NCBI RefSeq assembly: GCF_007994075.1
Contig: NZ_VIWU01000001.1
Coordinates: 62,001-126,000 of the forward strand
Length of the DNA stretch: 64,000 nt
Origin: Pseudonocardia hierapolitana
GTDB lineage: Bacteria; Actinomycetota; Actinomycetes; Mycobacteriales; Pseudonocardiaceae
Direction of reading: 5' to 3'
A program made the position numbers and the translations under genes. Positions 34,121 through 43,019 of the stretch are shown piece after piece. Under the pieces are notes generated by a model. The model was given only the letters and a program-made list of their open reading frames with translations, did no database searches and was not told the origin of the DNA. Position 1 is the stretch's first letter; each line of letters starts with the position of its first letter.

Positions 34121-34777
34121 ATGGCACTGCAGATCGGCGACACGGCACCGGACTTCGAAGCCGAGACCACGGAGGGCAGGCTGCGGTTCCACGACTGGAT
34201 CGGTGGGTCGTGGGCGGTGTTGTTCTCGCATCCGCGCGACTTCACCCCGGTCTGCACGACCGAGCTGGGCTACATGGCCAAGATCAAGCCGGAGTTCGAC
34301 CGGCGCGATGTGAAGATCATCGGGCTGTCGGTCGATCCCGTGGACAACCACGCGAAGTGGGCCGCCGATATCGCCGAGACCCAGGGCCACGCGCCCAACT
34401 ACCCGGTGATCGGCGACTCCGACTTCTCGGTCTCGAAGCTGTACGGGATGCTGCCGCCCGACACGTCCGGCGATCCGACCCAGCGCACCCCGGCTCAGAA
34501 CCAGACGGTGCGCAACGTCTTCGTCGTCGGCCCGGACAAGAAGGTCAAGCTGATCCTGGTCTACCCGATGACCACCGGCCGCAACTTCGACGAGGTGCTC
34601 CGGGTCATCGACTCGCTGCAGCTGACCGCCGAGCACCGGGTGGCGACACCGGTGAACTGGCGACAGGGCGAGGACGTCATCATCGCCGGCTCCGTCTCCG
34701 ATGACGAAGCCAGGAAGATCTGGCCGCAGGGCTGGAACGCCCCGCGTCCCTACATACGCCTCGTGCCCCAGCCGTGA
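34121..34777 (+). CDS. 1-Cys peroxiredoxin (Prx6 type)
   Basis: 218 residues from ATG 34121, with AGGAGGG 5 bases before it. The peroxidatic cysteine lies in DFTPVCTTELGYMAK near residue 45; the following DFSVSKLYGML and NFDEVLRVIDSLQLTAEHRV are typical of Prx6. It reduces hydrogen and organic peroxides in the cytoplasm. Its last 98 bases overlap the end of the converging MFS gene. Confidence 0.88.
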   Translation: MALQIGDTAPDFEAETTEGRLRFHDWIGGSWAVLFSHPRDFTPVCTTELGYMAKIKPEFDRRDVKIIGLSVDPVDNHAKWAADIAETQGHAPNYPVIGDSDFSVSKLYGMLPPDTSGDPTQRTPAQNQTVRNVFVVGPDKKVKLILVYPMTTGRNFDEVLRVIDSLQLTAEHRVATPVNWRQGEDVIIAGSVSDDEARKIWPQGWNAPRPYIRLVPQP

Positions 34778-36008
34778 CCGCGAGCCTGCGGACCCCGGCT
34801 GGACGCGCAGAATCCGGCCGGGGCAGCAGCAGCGGGCTGGCGAGGATGAGCAGTCCCGCGACCGTGATGGCCGTGCGGGGGTCGGTGGCGGCGGCGAGCA
34901 GACCGCCGAGCGCGCTGAGGACGGCGATGGCGGCGCTGCTGCTGATCGACCAGGCCGACAGGGTGCGCGTGACGCGGTCTCCGGGTGTGTGCTCGAGCCG
35001 ATAGGTGGCCAGCACCGGGTTGTACAGGCTCATGCTGACGATGATCGCGAGCTCGACGGCCATCACGGTCACGAGGCCGGCGAGACCGGGCTGGACGAAA
35101 GCGAGGCCGATCAGCCAGACCGGGCGCAGCGTGCCGACCACGCGGAGGACCCGGGGCCCGCCGTACCGCGCCACGACACGGGGGGCGAGCCGTGAGCCGA
35201 TGAGCCCACCGACGCAGGGCGCGGCGAAGGCGAGGCCGAACTGCCATGGCGGGAACCCGAGCTCGCGGAGCATGAGCACGGCCAGCAGCGGCTCCGTGGC
35301 CATGATCAGTCCGGCCACGAGCAGGTGGTTGGCGTAGAGCGCCCGCAGGCCCGGGTGGGTCAGGATGTGCCGCCAGCCGTCGAGCAACTCGCCGCCGCGG
35401 TGCCCGGGCCCGCCGGTTCGCCCCGGGCGGTCCTCCCCGCTGCGGATCGCGGTGAGACCCAGCGCGGAGAACAGGTGGCTGAACGCGTCGGCCAGCACGG
35501 TGACGACCGGTCCGAACAGGCCGATCACCGCGCCGCCCAGCGGCGGCCCGATCGCGATGGAGCTCCAGGTCGCGGCCTCGAACCGCGCGTTGGCCACGAG
35601 CAGGTCGTCCGGCCGGACGAGACCCTTGAGGTAGGCGCCGCTCGCCGCGGCGAAGACGATCTTGGCTGCGGCGACGACCGCTGAGACGATCAGAAGCTGG
35701 GACACGCCGAGCCCGCCGAGGGCGTAGGCGACCGGGATCGTCAACAGGACCGCGAACCGGACCAGGTCCATCGCGATCATCACCGGTCGCTTGCGGCGGA
35801 ACTCCACCCACGGACCGAGCGACAACGCGATCAGCGCGCCCACCGCGGGCCCCACCGCCGCCAGCGCGGACACCTCAGCGGGCCCTGCGTCCAGCACCAG
35901 CACGGCGATCAGCGGGAACGCGCCGAATCCCAGGCCAGAGCCATACGCACTGACCGCGTACGACGCCCACAGCCACCCGAACTCCCGGCCAAGGGATCGG
36001 CGAGCCAC
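34680..36008 (-). CDS. MFS transporter
   Basis: 442 residues, about twelve membrane helices, ending in a basic tail (SSWLRHRRRSRR) that overlaps the peroxiredoxin gene and may not be conserved. EFRRKRPVMIAMD is the MFS loop between helices 2 and 3. It resembles MFS_3 exporters. It is divergent from the LysR gene at 36140 across a 131-base gap with an inverted repeat, so it is the probable target of that regulator. Confidence 0.8.
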   Translation of the reverse strand: MARRSLGREFGWLWASYAVSAYGSGLGFGAFPLIAVLVLDAGPAEVSALAAVGPAVGALIALSLGPWVEFRRKRPVMIAMDLVRFAVLLTIPVAYALGGLGVSQLLIVSAVVAAAKIVFAAASGAYLKGLVRPDDLLVANARFEAATWSSIAIGPPLGGAVIGLFGPVVTVLADAFSHLFSALGLTAIRSGEDRPGRTGGPGHRGGELLDGWRHILTHPGLRALYANHLLVAGLIMATEPLLAVLMLRELGFPPWQFGLAFAAPCVGGLIGSRLAPRVVARYGGPRVLRVVGTLRPVWLIGLAFVQPGLAGLVTVMAVELAIIVSMSLYNPVLATYRLEHTPGDRVTRTLSAWSISSSAAIAVLSALGGLLAAATDPRTAITVAGLLILASPLLLPRPDSARPAGVRRLAVTAGARGVCRDAGRSSPAARSSWLRHRRRSRR

Positions 36009-36084
36009 CAGCCCCGCACCTCCGGTTCAGACCAACCCGCCGTTGATCACGCGGATCCAAGCAAGGGCCGAGACGGTGGATCAA

Positions 36085-36121
36085 ACAACCGGACCGACGG
36101 CGAGCCACAACCCCCGGTTGT
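36085..36121. promoter_or_regulatory. Candidate LysR binding site
   Basis: ACAACCGG (36085-36092) and CCGGTTGT (36114-36121) are perfect inverted arms 21 bases apart, 18 bases before the LysR start and in the divergent gap with the MFS gene. Confidence 0.4.
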
Positions 36122-36139
36122 CCGCATACGGTTCGGCGC

Positions 36140-37108
36140 GTGGATCTCGACGCCGTGCGCACCTTCGTCGCCGCTGCGGACGCCGGCCGGTTCCAGGACG
36201 CCGCCGCCGCGCTGTCGATCAGCCAACAGGCCGTCTCCAAGCGCATCGCCGCGCTGGAGACGTACCTGCAGGTGCGCCTGTTCACCCGCACCGCCCGCGG
36301 AGCCCGGCTCACGATCGACGGCCAGGCGTTCCTGCCGCACGCCCGCGAGCTCCTCCGGGTGGAAGCGCGGGCGGACGCGTCCGTGCGTCCTGGCCGGCGC
36401 GCGCTGCGCGTCGACGTCCACAGCCGGCGGATCGCGCCTGCGGTGCTCCTCCAGGGCTTCCACCGCGCGCACCCCGATGTCGAGCTGGACGTCGTCACGC
36501 TGGATGCCGATGCCGCAGCGGCCATCGCCGCCGTCGAGGCCGGGACGATCGACGCGACCTTCCACGCCGTCCCCTTCTCCGAGCGGCACCTGCCGGACGT
36601 GATCAGGACCGCGCGGGTGCTCGACGAACGGCACCAGCTGCTCGTCGGACCCGGCCATCCGCTCGCCGACGCCTCCGCCGTCACGCCCGCGCAACTCGCC
36701 GGGCACCCGATCTGGATGCCGGGAATGGCCGCCGGTACCGAGTGGGCCGCCTACTACGACGAGCTCGCCGCCGCGTTCGGGCTCACCATCGACGTTGTCG
36801 GGCCCAGCTTCGGCTACGAGGCCATGCTGGTGGAGATCGCCGACTCCTCGGAACTGGCCACCTTCGTCGGCGAAGGCTCGCGGTACCTGTGGCCGGACCG
36901 CTACGACCTGCGGCGCATACCGGTACGCAACCCCGCACCGGTCTACCCGATGTCACTGATCTGGCGCGACGACAACCCGCATCCCGCACTCGCGCAGCTC
37001 CGCGACCACCTCGGCTCCATCCGGTCGGACCTCGGCACCGGGACATGGACGCCGCGCTGGGACCGCGGCGCCCGATCAGCCCACCCGGGGTGGCGCGGAT
37101 CGCGGTGA
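36140..37108 (+). CDS. LysR-family transcriptional regulator
   Basis: 322 residues from GTG 36140. The helix-turn-helix is at 1-60 (MDLDAVRTFVAAADAGRFQD, AALSISQQAVSKRIAALE), and a substrate-binding domain covers about 90-290. It probably controls the divergent MFS exporter and perhaps the SDR gene 170 bases downstream. Inducer unknown. Confidence 0.84.
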   Translation: MDLDAVRTFVAAADAGRFQDAAAALSISQQAVSKRIAALETYLQVRLFTRTARGARLTIDGQAFLPHARELLRVEARADASVRPGRRALRVDVHSRRIAPAVLLQGFHRAHPDVELDVVTLDADAAAAIAAVEAGTIDATFHAVPFSERHLPDVIRTARVLDERHQLLVGPGHPLADASAVTPAQLAGHPIWMPGMAAGTEWAAYYDELAAAFGLTIDVVGPSFGYEAMLVEIADSSELATFVGEGSRYLWPDRYDLRRIPVRNPAPVYPMSLIWRDDNPHPALAQLRDHLGSIRSDLGTGTWTPRWDRGARSAHPGWRGSR

Positions 37109-37277
37109 AGGCCATGGAGATGCTGTGCACCCAGCCGTGGCCGGACGCTCCTGCGAGTCGGACGGGCAACCGCCGACGCCCGGCGGTGGCGGGCATCACG
37201 GCGCCGACCTGTCACAGGGATCGCGTCGCCGACATCTTCATGTTCGCCCCGCCACCAAGGAAGAACGGAAGATCATC

Positions 37278-38141
37278 ATGAGCAAGGTCTGGTTCGTCAC
37301 CGGTTCGTCGCGCGGCCTGGGCCGCAGCTTCGTCGAGGCCGCCCTGTCGCGCGGCGACCGGGTGGCCGCGGCCGCCCGGAACACCGCGACCCTCGACGAT
37401 CTGGTGGCCGCCCACGGCGACGCGGTGCTCCCGCTCGGGCTGGACGTGACCGACAAGGCCGCCGTCTTGGCGGGCGTCGAGCGGGCCGAGGACCACTTCG
37501 GACGTCTCGACGTCATCGTGAACAACGCGGGCTACGCCCAGATCGGCGCCGTCGAGGAACTGACCGAGCAGGAGCTGCGCGACCAGCTGGAGACCAACCT
37601 GTTCGGCGCGGTGTGGGTCATCCAGGCCGCGCTGCCCCACCTGCGCCGGCAGGGTGCGGGGCACATCATCCAGCTGTCCTCGGCAGCCGGGCTCATTGCG
37701 ATGCCGCTCGGCGGCGCCTACCACATCTCCAAATGGGCCGTGGAAGCCCTGAACGAGAGCCTCGCCCAGGAGGTCGCCGGCTTCGGGATCAAGGTCACCG
37801 TGATCGAGCCCAGCGGCTTCGCCACCAGGGACGGCAAGAATCCCGACCCCCTCGCCAACGGTCACATGGCCGAGCCCGACCCGATCTACGACGGTCTTCG
37901 CCAGCGCCTCGCCTCGATCACGGGGAAGCAGCCCGCCGGCGACCCCGCCGCCGCAGCCCAGGCACTGCTCAAGATCGTCGACTCCGAGAACCCACCCCTG
38001 CGTGTCCTCTTCGGCCAGGGCTTCTACCCGATGCTCCAGCAGGTCTACGCCGACCGGCTGAAGACATGGGCCGACTGGCAGGACCTGTCGGCGGAGGCTC
38101 ACGGCCCGCTCGCTCACGAGGCCGCTGCCGCTCGGGCCTGA
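37278..38141 (+). CDS. Short-chain dehydrogenase/reductase
   Basis: 287 residues, classical SDR. VWFVTGSSRGLGRSFVEA binds the cofactor, NNAGYAQIG follows, QLSSAAG holds the catalytic serine and YHISKWAVEAL the YxxxK pair near residue 155. GGAAGATCATC lies before ATG 37278, which gives the expected length; a longer frame reaches back to 37125. Substrate unknown. A strong hairpin follows the gene. Confidence 0.84.
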   Translation: MSKVWFVTGSSRGLGRSFVEAALSRGDRVAAAARNTATLDDLVAAHGDAVLPLGLDVTDKAAVLAGVERAEDHFGRLDVIVNNAGYAQIGAVEELTEQELRDQLETNLFGAVWVIQAALPHLRRQGAGHIIQLSSAAGLIAMPLGGAYHISKWAVEALNESLAQEVAGFGIKVTVIEPSGFATRDGKNPDPLANGHMAEPDPIYDGLRQRLASITGKQPAGDPAAAAQALLKIVDSENPPLRVLFGQGFYPMLQQVYADRLKTWADWQDLSAEAHGPLAHEAAAARA

Positions 38142-38160
38142 GCCGTCGCAAACCGCAGTG

Positions 38161-38194
38161 GCCGACCCGATGGAGAACGCGCCATCGGGTCGGC
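38161..38194. terminator. 13-bp hairpin between convergent genes
   Basis: GCCGACCCGATGG (38161-38173) and CCATCGGGTCGGC (38182-38194) pair perfectly around an 8-base loop, between the SDR stop and the converging SnoaL-like gene. It can serve both directions. Confidence 0.7.
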
Positions 38195-38227
38195 GGGTCG
38201 CAGACGTGGCTTCCCGGTGTCCGTCGT

Positions 38228-38605
38228 TCAGGCGCCCGCAGGCACCTTGTCCAGGAAACCCTGCACCCCGGTGATCCGCCCGTCAGGGCCCACCGTCGCC
38301 ACGTCGAAGCCGATCACCAGCGGCTCGGCGCCCTCCGGGCCGAGGCCCCACCGGAAGCGGCAGACGTCGTGGTGGGCGTCGACGTCGCCGACCGGTGTGA
38401 ACCGCATGCCCGGGAACTGCTCGTGCACACCCGCGATCAGGGCGTCGAGCGCATCGGTGCCGGTCACGTCCGCGAGCGGGTCGACGTAGCGCGCGTCCGC
38501 TGCGAACGCCGCCTCGATCGCCGCGCGGCGCTCGGCCGGGTCGGTCGCGTTCCAGGCCTCCAGGTAGCGCTGCACGGCGGTGGCGGCGGGGGTCGTGGTG
38601 GTCAT
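38228..38605 (-). CDS. SnoaL/NTF2-like protein
   Basis: 125 residues. The order of a helix (VQRYLEAWNATDPAERRAAI), a strand-turn (DARYVDPLADVTGTDAL) and later strands ending in VTGVQGFLDK-like sequence is that of the cone-shaped SnoaL_2/NTF2 fold. Members bind small hydrophobic molecules or act as cyclases or isomerases. No catalytic assignment is possible. Confidence 0.75.
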   Translation of the reverse strand: MTTTTPAATAVQRYLEAWNATDPAERRAAIEAAFAADARYVDPLADVTGTDALDALIAGVHEQFPGMRFTPVGDVDAHHDVCRFRWGLGPEGAEPLVIGFDVATVGPDGRITGVQGFLDKVPAGA

Positions 38606-38807
38606 CGTGGTTCCTTCCTGTCGTCTGCTGACAACGGCAAGCCTCGACGGGCCGGGTGCCCCGGTCGATCACCTCGGAGGTAATGCGGGACCCGACGTTC
38701 GCCCCCGCCGGTCCGCCCGTCGACGTCGCCGGGCCGCACCGGCAGCGCCTGCGGGGGCACCACGATCGGGTGATCACCGACTGCCCCCTTGCGCTACGGT
38801 CGCGAGC

Positions 38808-39602
38808 GTGACCGACCAACCCCTGCCGGACATCCGCCCCGACGTTCCGCACGGGGCGCGCATCTGGAACTACTGGCTGGGCGGCAAGGACAACTACGCC
38901 GCCGACCGGGAGATCGGCGACGCGGTGAGCTCCGTGTTCCCCGAGATCGTGGACATGGCGTTCAAGTCCCGCCAGTTCCTGATCCGCGCCGTGCGCCACC
39001 TCGCGGGCGAGGCCGGGATCCGCCAGTTCCTCGACGTCGGCACCGGCCTGCCCACGATGCAGAACACCCACGAGGTGGCCCAGTCGGTCGCACCAGAGGC
39101 CAAGATCGTCTACGTCGACAACGACCCGCTCGTGCTCGCGCACGCCAGAGCGCTCCTGGTCAACACGACTCCGGAGGGTGTCACGCAGTACATCGACGCC
39201 GACTACCACCAGCCGGATCGCATCATCGAGCAGGCCCGCGAGATCCTGGACTTCTCCCGGCCCATCGCCGTGATGTTCATGGGCGTGTTCGGCTACGTCC
39301 CCGACTACGACGAGGCGCGCTCGATCATCTCCCGGGTGATCGACACCACCCCGTCCGGCAGCTACCTGGCGCTGTGGGACGGCACCAGCACCAGCGAGGC
39401 CGTCGTCAGGGGCGCTCGGGCCCAGGCCGAGCTGGGGTCGCCGTACCAGCTGCGCACCGTCGAGGAGATCCGCGGCTGGTTCGCGGGCACGGAGCCGATC
39501 GAGCCCGGGATCGTGCCGCTCACCCAGTGGCGACCGGAGAACGTCGAGGTCGGCCGAACCGAGCACATCGACGCCTACTGCGGCGTCGGCCGCAAGCCCT
39601 GA
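38808..39602 (+). CDS. SAM-dependent methyltransferase, Methyltransf_19 (DUF574) family
   Basis: 264 residues from GTG 38808. ARIWNYWLGGKDNYAADRE near residue 15 and FLDVGTGLPTMQNTHEVAQ are diagnostic of this actinomycete family; VYVDNDPLVLAHARALL completes the SAM site. TACGGT (38795-38800) ends 7 bases before the GTG, so the transcript may be leaderless. The substrate of the family is unknown. The phosphopantetheinyl transferase starts 13 bases after its stop. Confidence 0.87.
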   Translation: MTDQPLPDIRPDVPHGARIWNYWLGGKDNYAADREIGDAVSSVFPEIVDMAFKSRQFLIRAVRHLAGEAGIRQFLDVGTGLPTMQNTHEVAQSVAPEAKIVYVDNDPLVLAHARALLVNTTPEGVTQYIDADYHQPDRIIEQAREILDFSRPIAVMFMGVFGYVPDYDEARSIISRVIDTTPSGSYLALWDGTSTSEAVVRGARAQAELGSPYQLRTVEEIRGWFAGTEPIEPGIVPLTQWRPENVEVGRTEHIDAYCGVGRKP

Positions 39603-39615
39603 CGAAGCCCGGCCC

Positions 39616-40284
39616 GTGACCGTCGTGTGGTGGGCCGCCCCGGTGGCGCCCGCGGACGCCCCGGGGCTGGTCGCGTTGCTGGACGGTCACGAGCGCGACC
39701 GGCTGGACCGCTTCCGGCGCCCGGCCGACCGGGCCCGCTACCTCGCCGCACACGCGCTGGTGCGCCTGGTGCTCGCCGCCACCGTCGGCACACCGGCCGC
39801 CGCGCTGCCGTTCGACCGCACCTGCCGCTGCGGCGCGCAGCACGGCAAGCCGGTGCTGCCGGGGGGACCCGGGTTCTCCCTGACGCACGCGGGCGACCTC
39901 GTCGGCGTCGCCGTGCACCCGGACGGCGCCGTCGGGCTCGACGTCGAACAGGCCCGCGAGCTCGGCGACCTGCCCGCCATGGTCGCCCACGTCTGCTCGC
40001 CGCAGGAGTCCGCGGCGGACGCGGACGCCTTCTTCACGCTCTGGACGCGCAAGGAGGCGCTGCTCAAGGCGGTCGGCACCGGCCTCGCTACACCGATGTC
40101 GGCGATCACGCTCGGCCCGGCGGGCGTGATCGCCTGGACCGGGGACGACGCGCCGCGCGACCCGCTGTGGCTCGCCGACCTGCACCCCGCCGCCGGCTAC
40201 CACGCCGCCGTCGCCGGCACCGGCCCCCGGCCGGAGATCACCGAGGAGCGCGGCGACGGCCTCCTGGCCGCTCAGGCCCGGTAG
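39616..40284 (+). CDS. 4'-phosphopantetheinyl transferase (Sfp type)
   Basis: 222 residues. FSLTHAGDLVGVAV, AVGLDVEQARE (magnesium-binding aspartate) and FFTLWTRKEALLKAVG (the WxxKEAxxK motif) are the three Sfp motifs. It attaches phosphopantetheine to carrier proteins, so it could prime the PCP and ACP of the cluster at 2-10 kb, which has no transferase of its own in the window. Likely co-transcribed with the preceding methyltransferase. Confidence 0.87.
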   Translation: MTVVWWAAPVAPADAPGLVALLDGHERDRLDRFRRPADRARYLAAHALVRLVLAATVGTPAAALPFDRTCRCGAQHGKPVLPGGPGFSLTHAGDLVGVAVHPDGAVGLDVEQARELGDLPAMVAHVCSPQESAADADAFFTLWTRKEALLKAVGTGLATPMSAITLGPAGVIAWTGDDAPRDPLWLADLHPAAGYHAAVAGTGPRPEITEERGDGLLAAQAR

Positions 40285-40925
40285 AGCTTCTCCGTGTACG
40301 AGGGCCCGTAGTACTTCTCGAGCTCCTCGAGCGGGACGTCCTTGTTGACCAGGGCCTTCGAGATGCGCGCCGTCGACGGGAGCGCCTCGTGGTCCCACGA
40401 CTCGGGCTGCCACAGCTTCGACCGCATGAACGCCTTCGCGCAGTGGTAGAAGACCTCGTCGATCGCCACCTCCAGGGCAAGGATCGGCCGGTGCCCCTTC
40501 ACCACCATCTCGTCGAAGTACGGGGCGTCGCGCAGCAACCGCGCCCGCCCGTTCACCCGCAGCGTGTCGCCGCGCCCGGGAACGAGGAAGATCAGGCCGA
40601 CGTGCGGATTGGTGAGGATGTTGCGGTAGCCGTCGACCCGCCGGTTGCCGGGGCGTTCCGCGATGGCGAGGGTGTGGTCGTCGATCACGTGGGCGAGGCG
40701 CCCTGCCGGGTCGCCCTTCGGGGAGACGTCGAGGTTCCCCTCGGCGTCACTGGTGCCGATGATGCAGAGCGGGGAGTGCTCGAGCCACAGCCGGTCGATC
40801 GGGTCGAACGACGGGCGGACCTTCTGCGCGACCGCCGTGAGGGGCGTGCCGACGAGTGCTTCCAGCTCGGCGACGCTGGTGATCTCGGTGCTGGTCGTTC
40901 CCGGGCTGATCTCTGCAGTGGCCAC
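40272..40925 (-). CDS. PPOX-type flavoprotein (MSMEG_1061-like)
   Basis: 217 residues, split-barrel flavin-binding fold. CIIGTSDAEGNLDVSPKGDP, NRRVDGYRNILTNPHVGLIF and HCAKAFMRSKLW match the MSMEG_1061 family of pyridoxamine-phosphate-oxidase-like proteins that bind FMN or F420. Its 3' end overlaps the transferase gene by 13 bases. Divergent from DNA polymerase IV. Confidence 0.84.
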   Translation of the reverse strand: MATAEISPGTTSTEITSVAELEALVGTPLTAVAQKVRPSFDPIDRLWLEHSPLCIIGTSDAEGNLDVSPKGDPAGRLAHVIDDHTLAIAERPGNRRVDGYRNILTNPHVGLIFLVPGRGDTLRVNGRARLLRDAPYFDEMVVKGHRPILALEVAIDEVFYHCAKAFMRSKLWQPESWDHEALPSTARISKALVNKDVPLEELEKYYGPSYTEKLYRA

Positions 40926-40978
40926 GTTTACCGCACGCTACGGCCACAAGTGTCGGTACGTCCAGCGACAATGACGGG

Positions 40979-42307
40979 GTGGCCGCGCGTTGGGTCCTGC
41001 ACCTGGACATGGACGCGTTCTTCGCCGCCGCCGAGCAGCTCACCCGTCCCACGCTCCGCGATCGGCCGGTGCTGGTGGGTGGCCTCGGCCCGCGAGCCGT
41101 GGTGGCGGGCGCCAGCTACCAGGCGCGGGTGTTCGGGGCCCGGTCGGCCATGCCGATGGGCCAGGCGCGGCGGCTCTGCCCGCACGCCGTCGTGCTGCCG
41201 GCGCGGTTCACGCTCTACAAGGAGCTGAGCTCACGGGTGATGGCCGTCCTGGCCGACGCCTCCCCCGTGCTGGAGCCGGTCTCGATCGACGAGGCGTTCC
41301 TCGAACCGCCCGCGCTGGCCGGGGCGCCCGCGGCCGAGGTGGAGCGGTTCGGGGCCCGGTTGCGGGCCGGCGTGCGCGCGGCCACCGGGCTGCCTGCGTC
41401 GGTCGGGGCCGGGTCGGGCAAGCAGCTGGCGAAGATCGCCTCCGAGCTGGCGAAGCCCGACGGGCTGCGCGTCGTCGCGCCCGAGGATGAGCGGGAGGTG
41501 CTGGGGCCGCTGCCGGTGCGCTCGCTGTGGGGTGTCGGGCCGGTCGCCGAGGCCGGGCTGAACAAGCTCGGCGTGCGCACGATCGGCGAGCTCGCGGCCA
41601 TGGACCTGCGCGAGGTCCACGGGCTGCTCGGCACCGCGATCGGCACCGAGCTGCACCGGCTCGCCCGCGGCATCGACGAGCGGCCGGTGGCGCCGCGGGG
41701 CGCGGCCAAGCAGGTCAGCGCCGAGACCACCTTCGACACCGACCTCACCGCGATGGCCGCCGTCCACGACGCGGTGGCGCGGATGACCGAGGCCGCGCAC
41801 CGCAGGCTCGTCGCGTCCGGGCGCGCGGCGCGCACCGTCACGGTGAAGGTGCGCAGCGCCGACTTCACCACCTCCAGCCGCTCGGAGACCGCCGGCATCG
41901 CGAGCACCGACCTGGGTGCCCTCACCGCCGTCGCGCAGCGACTCGCACGCACCGCCGTACCCGAGGGCGGGGTGCGATTGATCGGGGTGTCCCTCGCCGG
42001 GCTCACCGACGACCCGCCGCCCGCCCTGTTCGAGCCGCTCGCCCCGGTATCCGCTGGGCCCGCGCCGGTGCCCGTCGAGGCGGCCGAGCCCGCGGAGCCG
42101 GAGGAGGAGCCGGCCGTCGAGCGCCCGTGGCGCCCGGGCGACGACGTCGCACACCCCGAGTACGGCCACGGATGGGTGCAGGGCGCGGGCCACGGCCGCG
42201 TCACGGTCAGGTTCGAGACGCGCACCACGGGCCCCGGCAGGGCACGCACGCTGAAGGCGGACGACCCGGATCTCACCCGGGCCGACCCGCTGGCCAGCAT
42301 GGCCTGA
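40979..42307 (+). CDS. dinB: DNA polymerase IV (Y family)
   Basis: 442 residues. LHLDMDAFFAAAEQ holds the first catalytic aspartate, PVSIDEAFLE the DE pair of the second metal site, and the finger ASYQARVFGARSAMPMGQ is typical. A little-finger domain follows to about 345. The last 95 residues (PWRPGDDVAHPEYGHGWVQG) form a UvrD/Rep-like tail often fused in actinomycetes. It copies damaged DNA with low fidelity. Confidence 0.9.
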   Translation: MAARWVLHLDMDAFFAAAEQLTRPTLRDRPVLVGGLGPRAVVAGASYQARVFGARSAMPMGQARRLCPHAVVLPARFTLYKELSSRVMAVLADASPVLEPVSIDEAFLEPPALAGAPAAEVERFGARLRAGVRAATGLPASVGAGSGKQLAKIASELAKPDGLRVVAPEDEREVLGPLPVRSLWGVGPVAEAGLNKLGVRTIGELAAMDLREVHGLLGTAIGTELHRLARGIDERPVAPRGAAKQVSAETTFDTDLTAMAAVHDAVARMTEAAHRRLVASGRAARTVTVKVRSADFTTSSRSETAGIASTDLGALTAVAQRLARTAVPEGGVRLIGVSLAGLTDDPPPALFEPLAPVSAGPAPVPVEAAEPAEPEEEPAVERPWRPGDDVAHPEYGHGWVQGAGHGRVTVRFETRTTGPGRARTLKADDPDLTRADPLASMA

Positions 42308-42334
42308 CCGGGCGCAGCGGGGCGCCGCGCGGAT

Positions 42335-42350
42335 AGCGCCGAACGGCGCT
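42335..42350 (+). terminator. Short hairpin after dinB
   Basis: AGCGCC-GAAC-GGCGCT, a 6-bp stem with a 4-base loop, 27 bases after the stop. Confidence 0.45.
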
Positions 42351-42392
42351 GATGCGGCTCGCCCGCATGCCGTCGGACCCGGGCGCATATTG

Positions 42393-42428
42393 TTTGAGAT
42401 CCATCAAATACGAGACTCATACGATTTG
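42393..42428. promoter_or_regulatory. Operator region before the F420-type nitroreductase gene
   Basis: Overlapping inverted repeats TTTGA-6-TCAAA (42393-42408) and CAAAT-14-ATTTG (42405-42428). The inner 15 bases ATACGAGACTCATAC (42408-42422) recur with one change at 44421-44435. Confidence 0.5.
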
Positions 42429-42442
42429 GGTAAGCTGCAGAC

Positions 42443-42901
42443 ATGCCTCATGACGCGCCGAAGGCGCAGAGCTACCGCAGGACGGTCAACCGGATCAACA
42501 AGGTCATCACCGGCCTCCAGCGCATCGGTGTCGTGTTCGGACCGATGGAGCTGCTCACCGTCACCGGGCGCCGCAGCGGGCGCCCCCGCACCTTCCCGAT
42601 CGCGGTGCTCCCGCTGGCGGGCGGCCGCTACATCGTCCAGGCGTTCCCGAACGCCGCATGGGTGGCCAACGTGCGGGCCGTGGACACGGTCACGCTGACC
42701 CGTGGCCGCCGGAGCTCGGTGGTCCGGCTGGTGGAGGTGCCGGTGGAGGCGCGTCGCCCACTGCTCCGCGAGGTCGTGGAGACCCAGCCGGACCACGTGG
42801 CCGAGCGCTACGTGACCAACGGACTGGCTGCCGCGCCCACCGCAGACGCGGTGGTCGCGGCCGCGGACCGCATCGCGGTGTTCCGCGTCGAACCGGCCTG
42901 A
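42443..42901 (+). CDS. F420-dependent nitroreductase-family (DDN-like) protein
   Basis: 152 residues. ELLTVTGRRSGRPRTFPIAV near residue 35 and YIVQAFPNAAWVANVRAVDT are the core motifs of deazaflavin-dependent nitroreductases related to Ddn. They reduce quinones and may protect from oxidative stress. ATG 42443 follows an operator-like AT-rich patch 15 bases upstream. Confidence 0.84.
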   Translation: MPHDAPKAQSYRRTVNRINKVITGLQRIGVVFGPMELLTVTGRRSGRPRTFPIAVLPLAGGRYIVQAFPNAAWVANVRAVDTVTLTRGRRSSVVRLVEVPVEARRPLLREVVETQPDHVAERYVTNGLAAAPTADAVVAAADRIAVFRVEPA

Positions 42902-43019
42902 CGGACCCGAGCCCGCGTCGCCGCGTCCGAAGCGCAACGCGGCGGCGCAGGGTGGGCCCAGCAGCAGCCGGACAGCCTCGGCCGGACAGCCTCAGCCGGA
43001 CAGCCTCAGCCGCGCGGCC

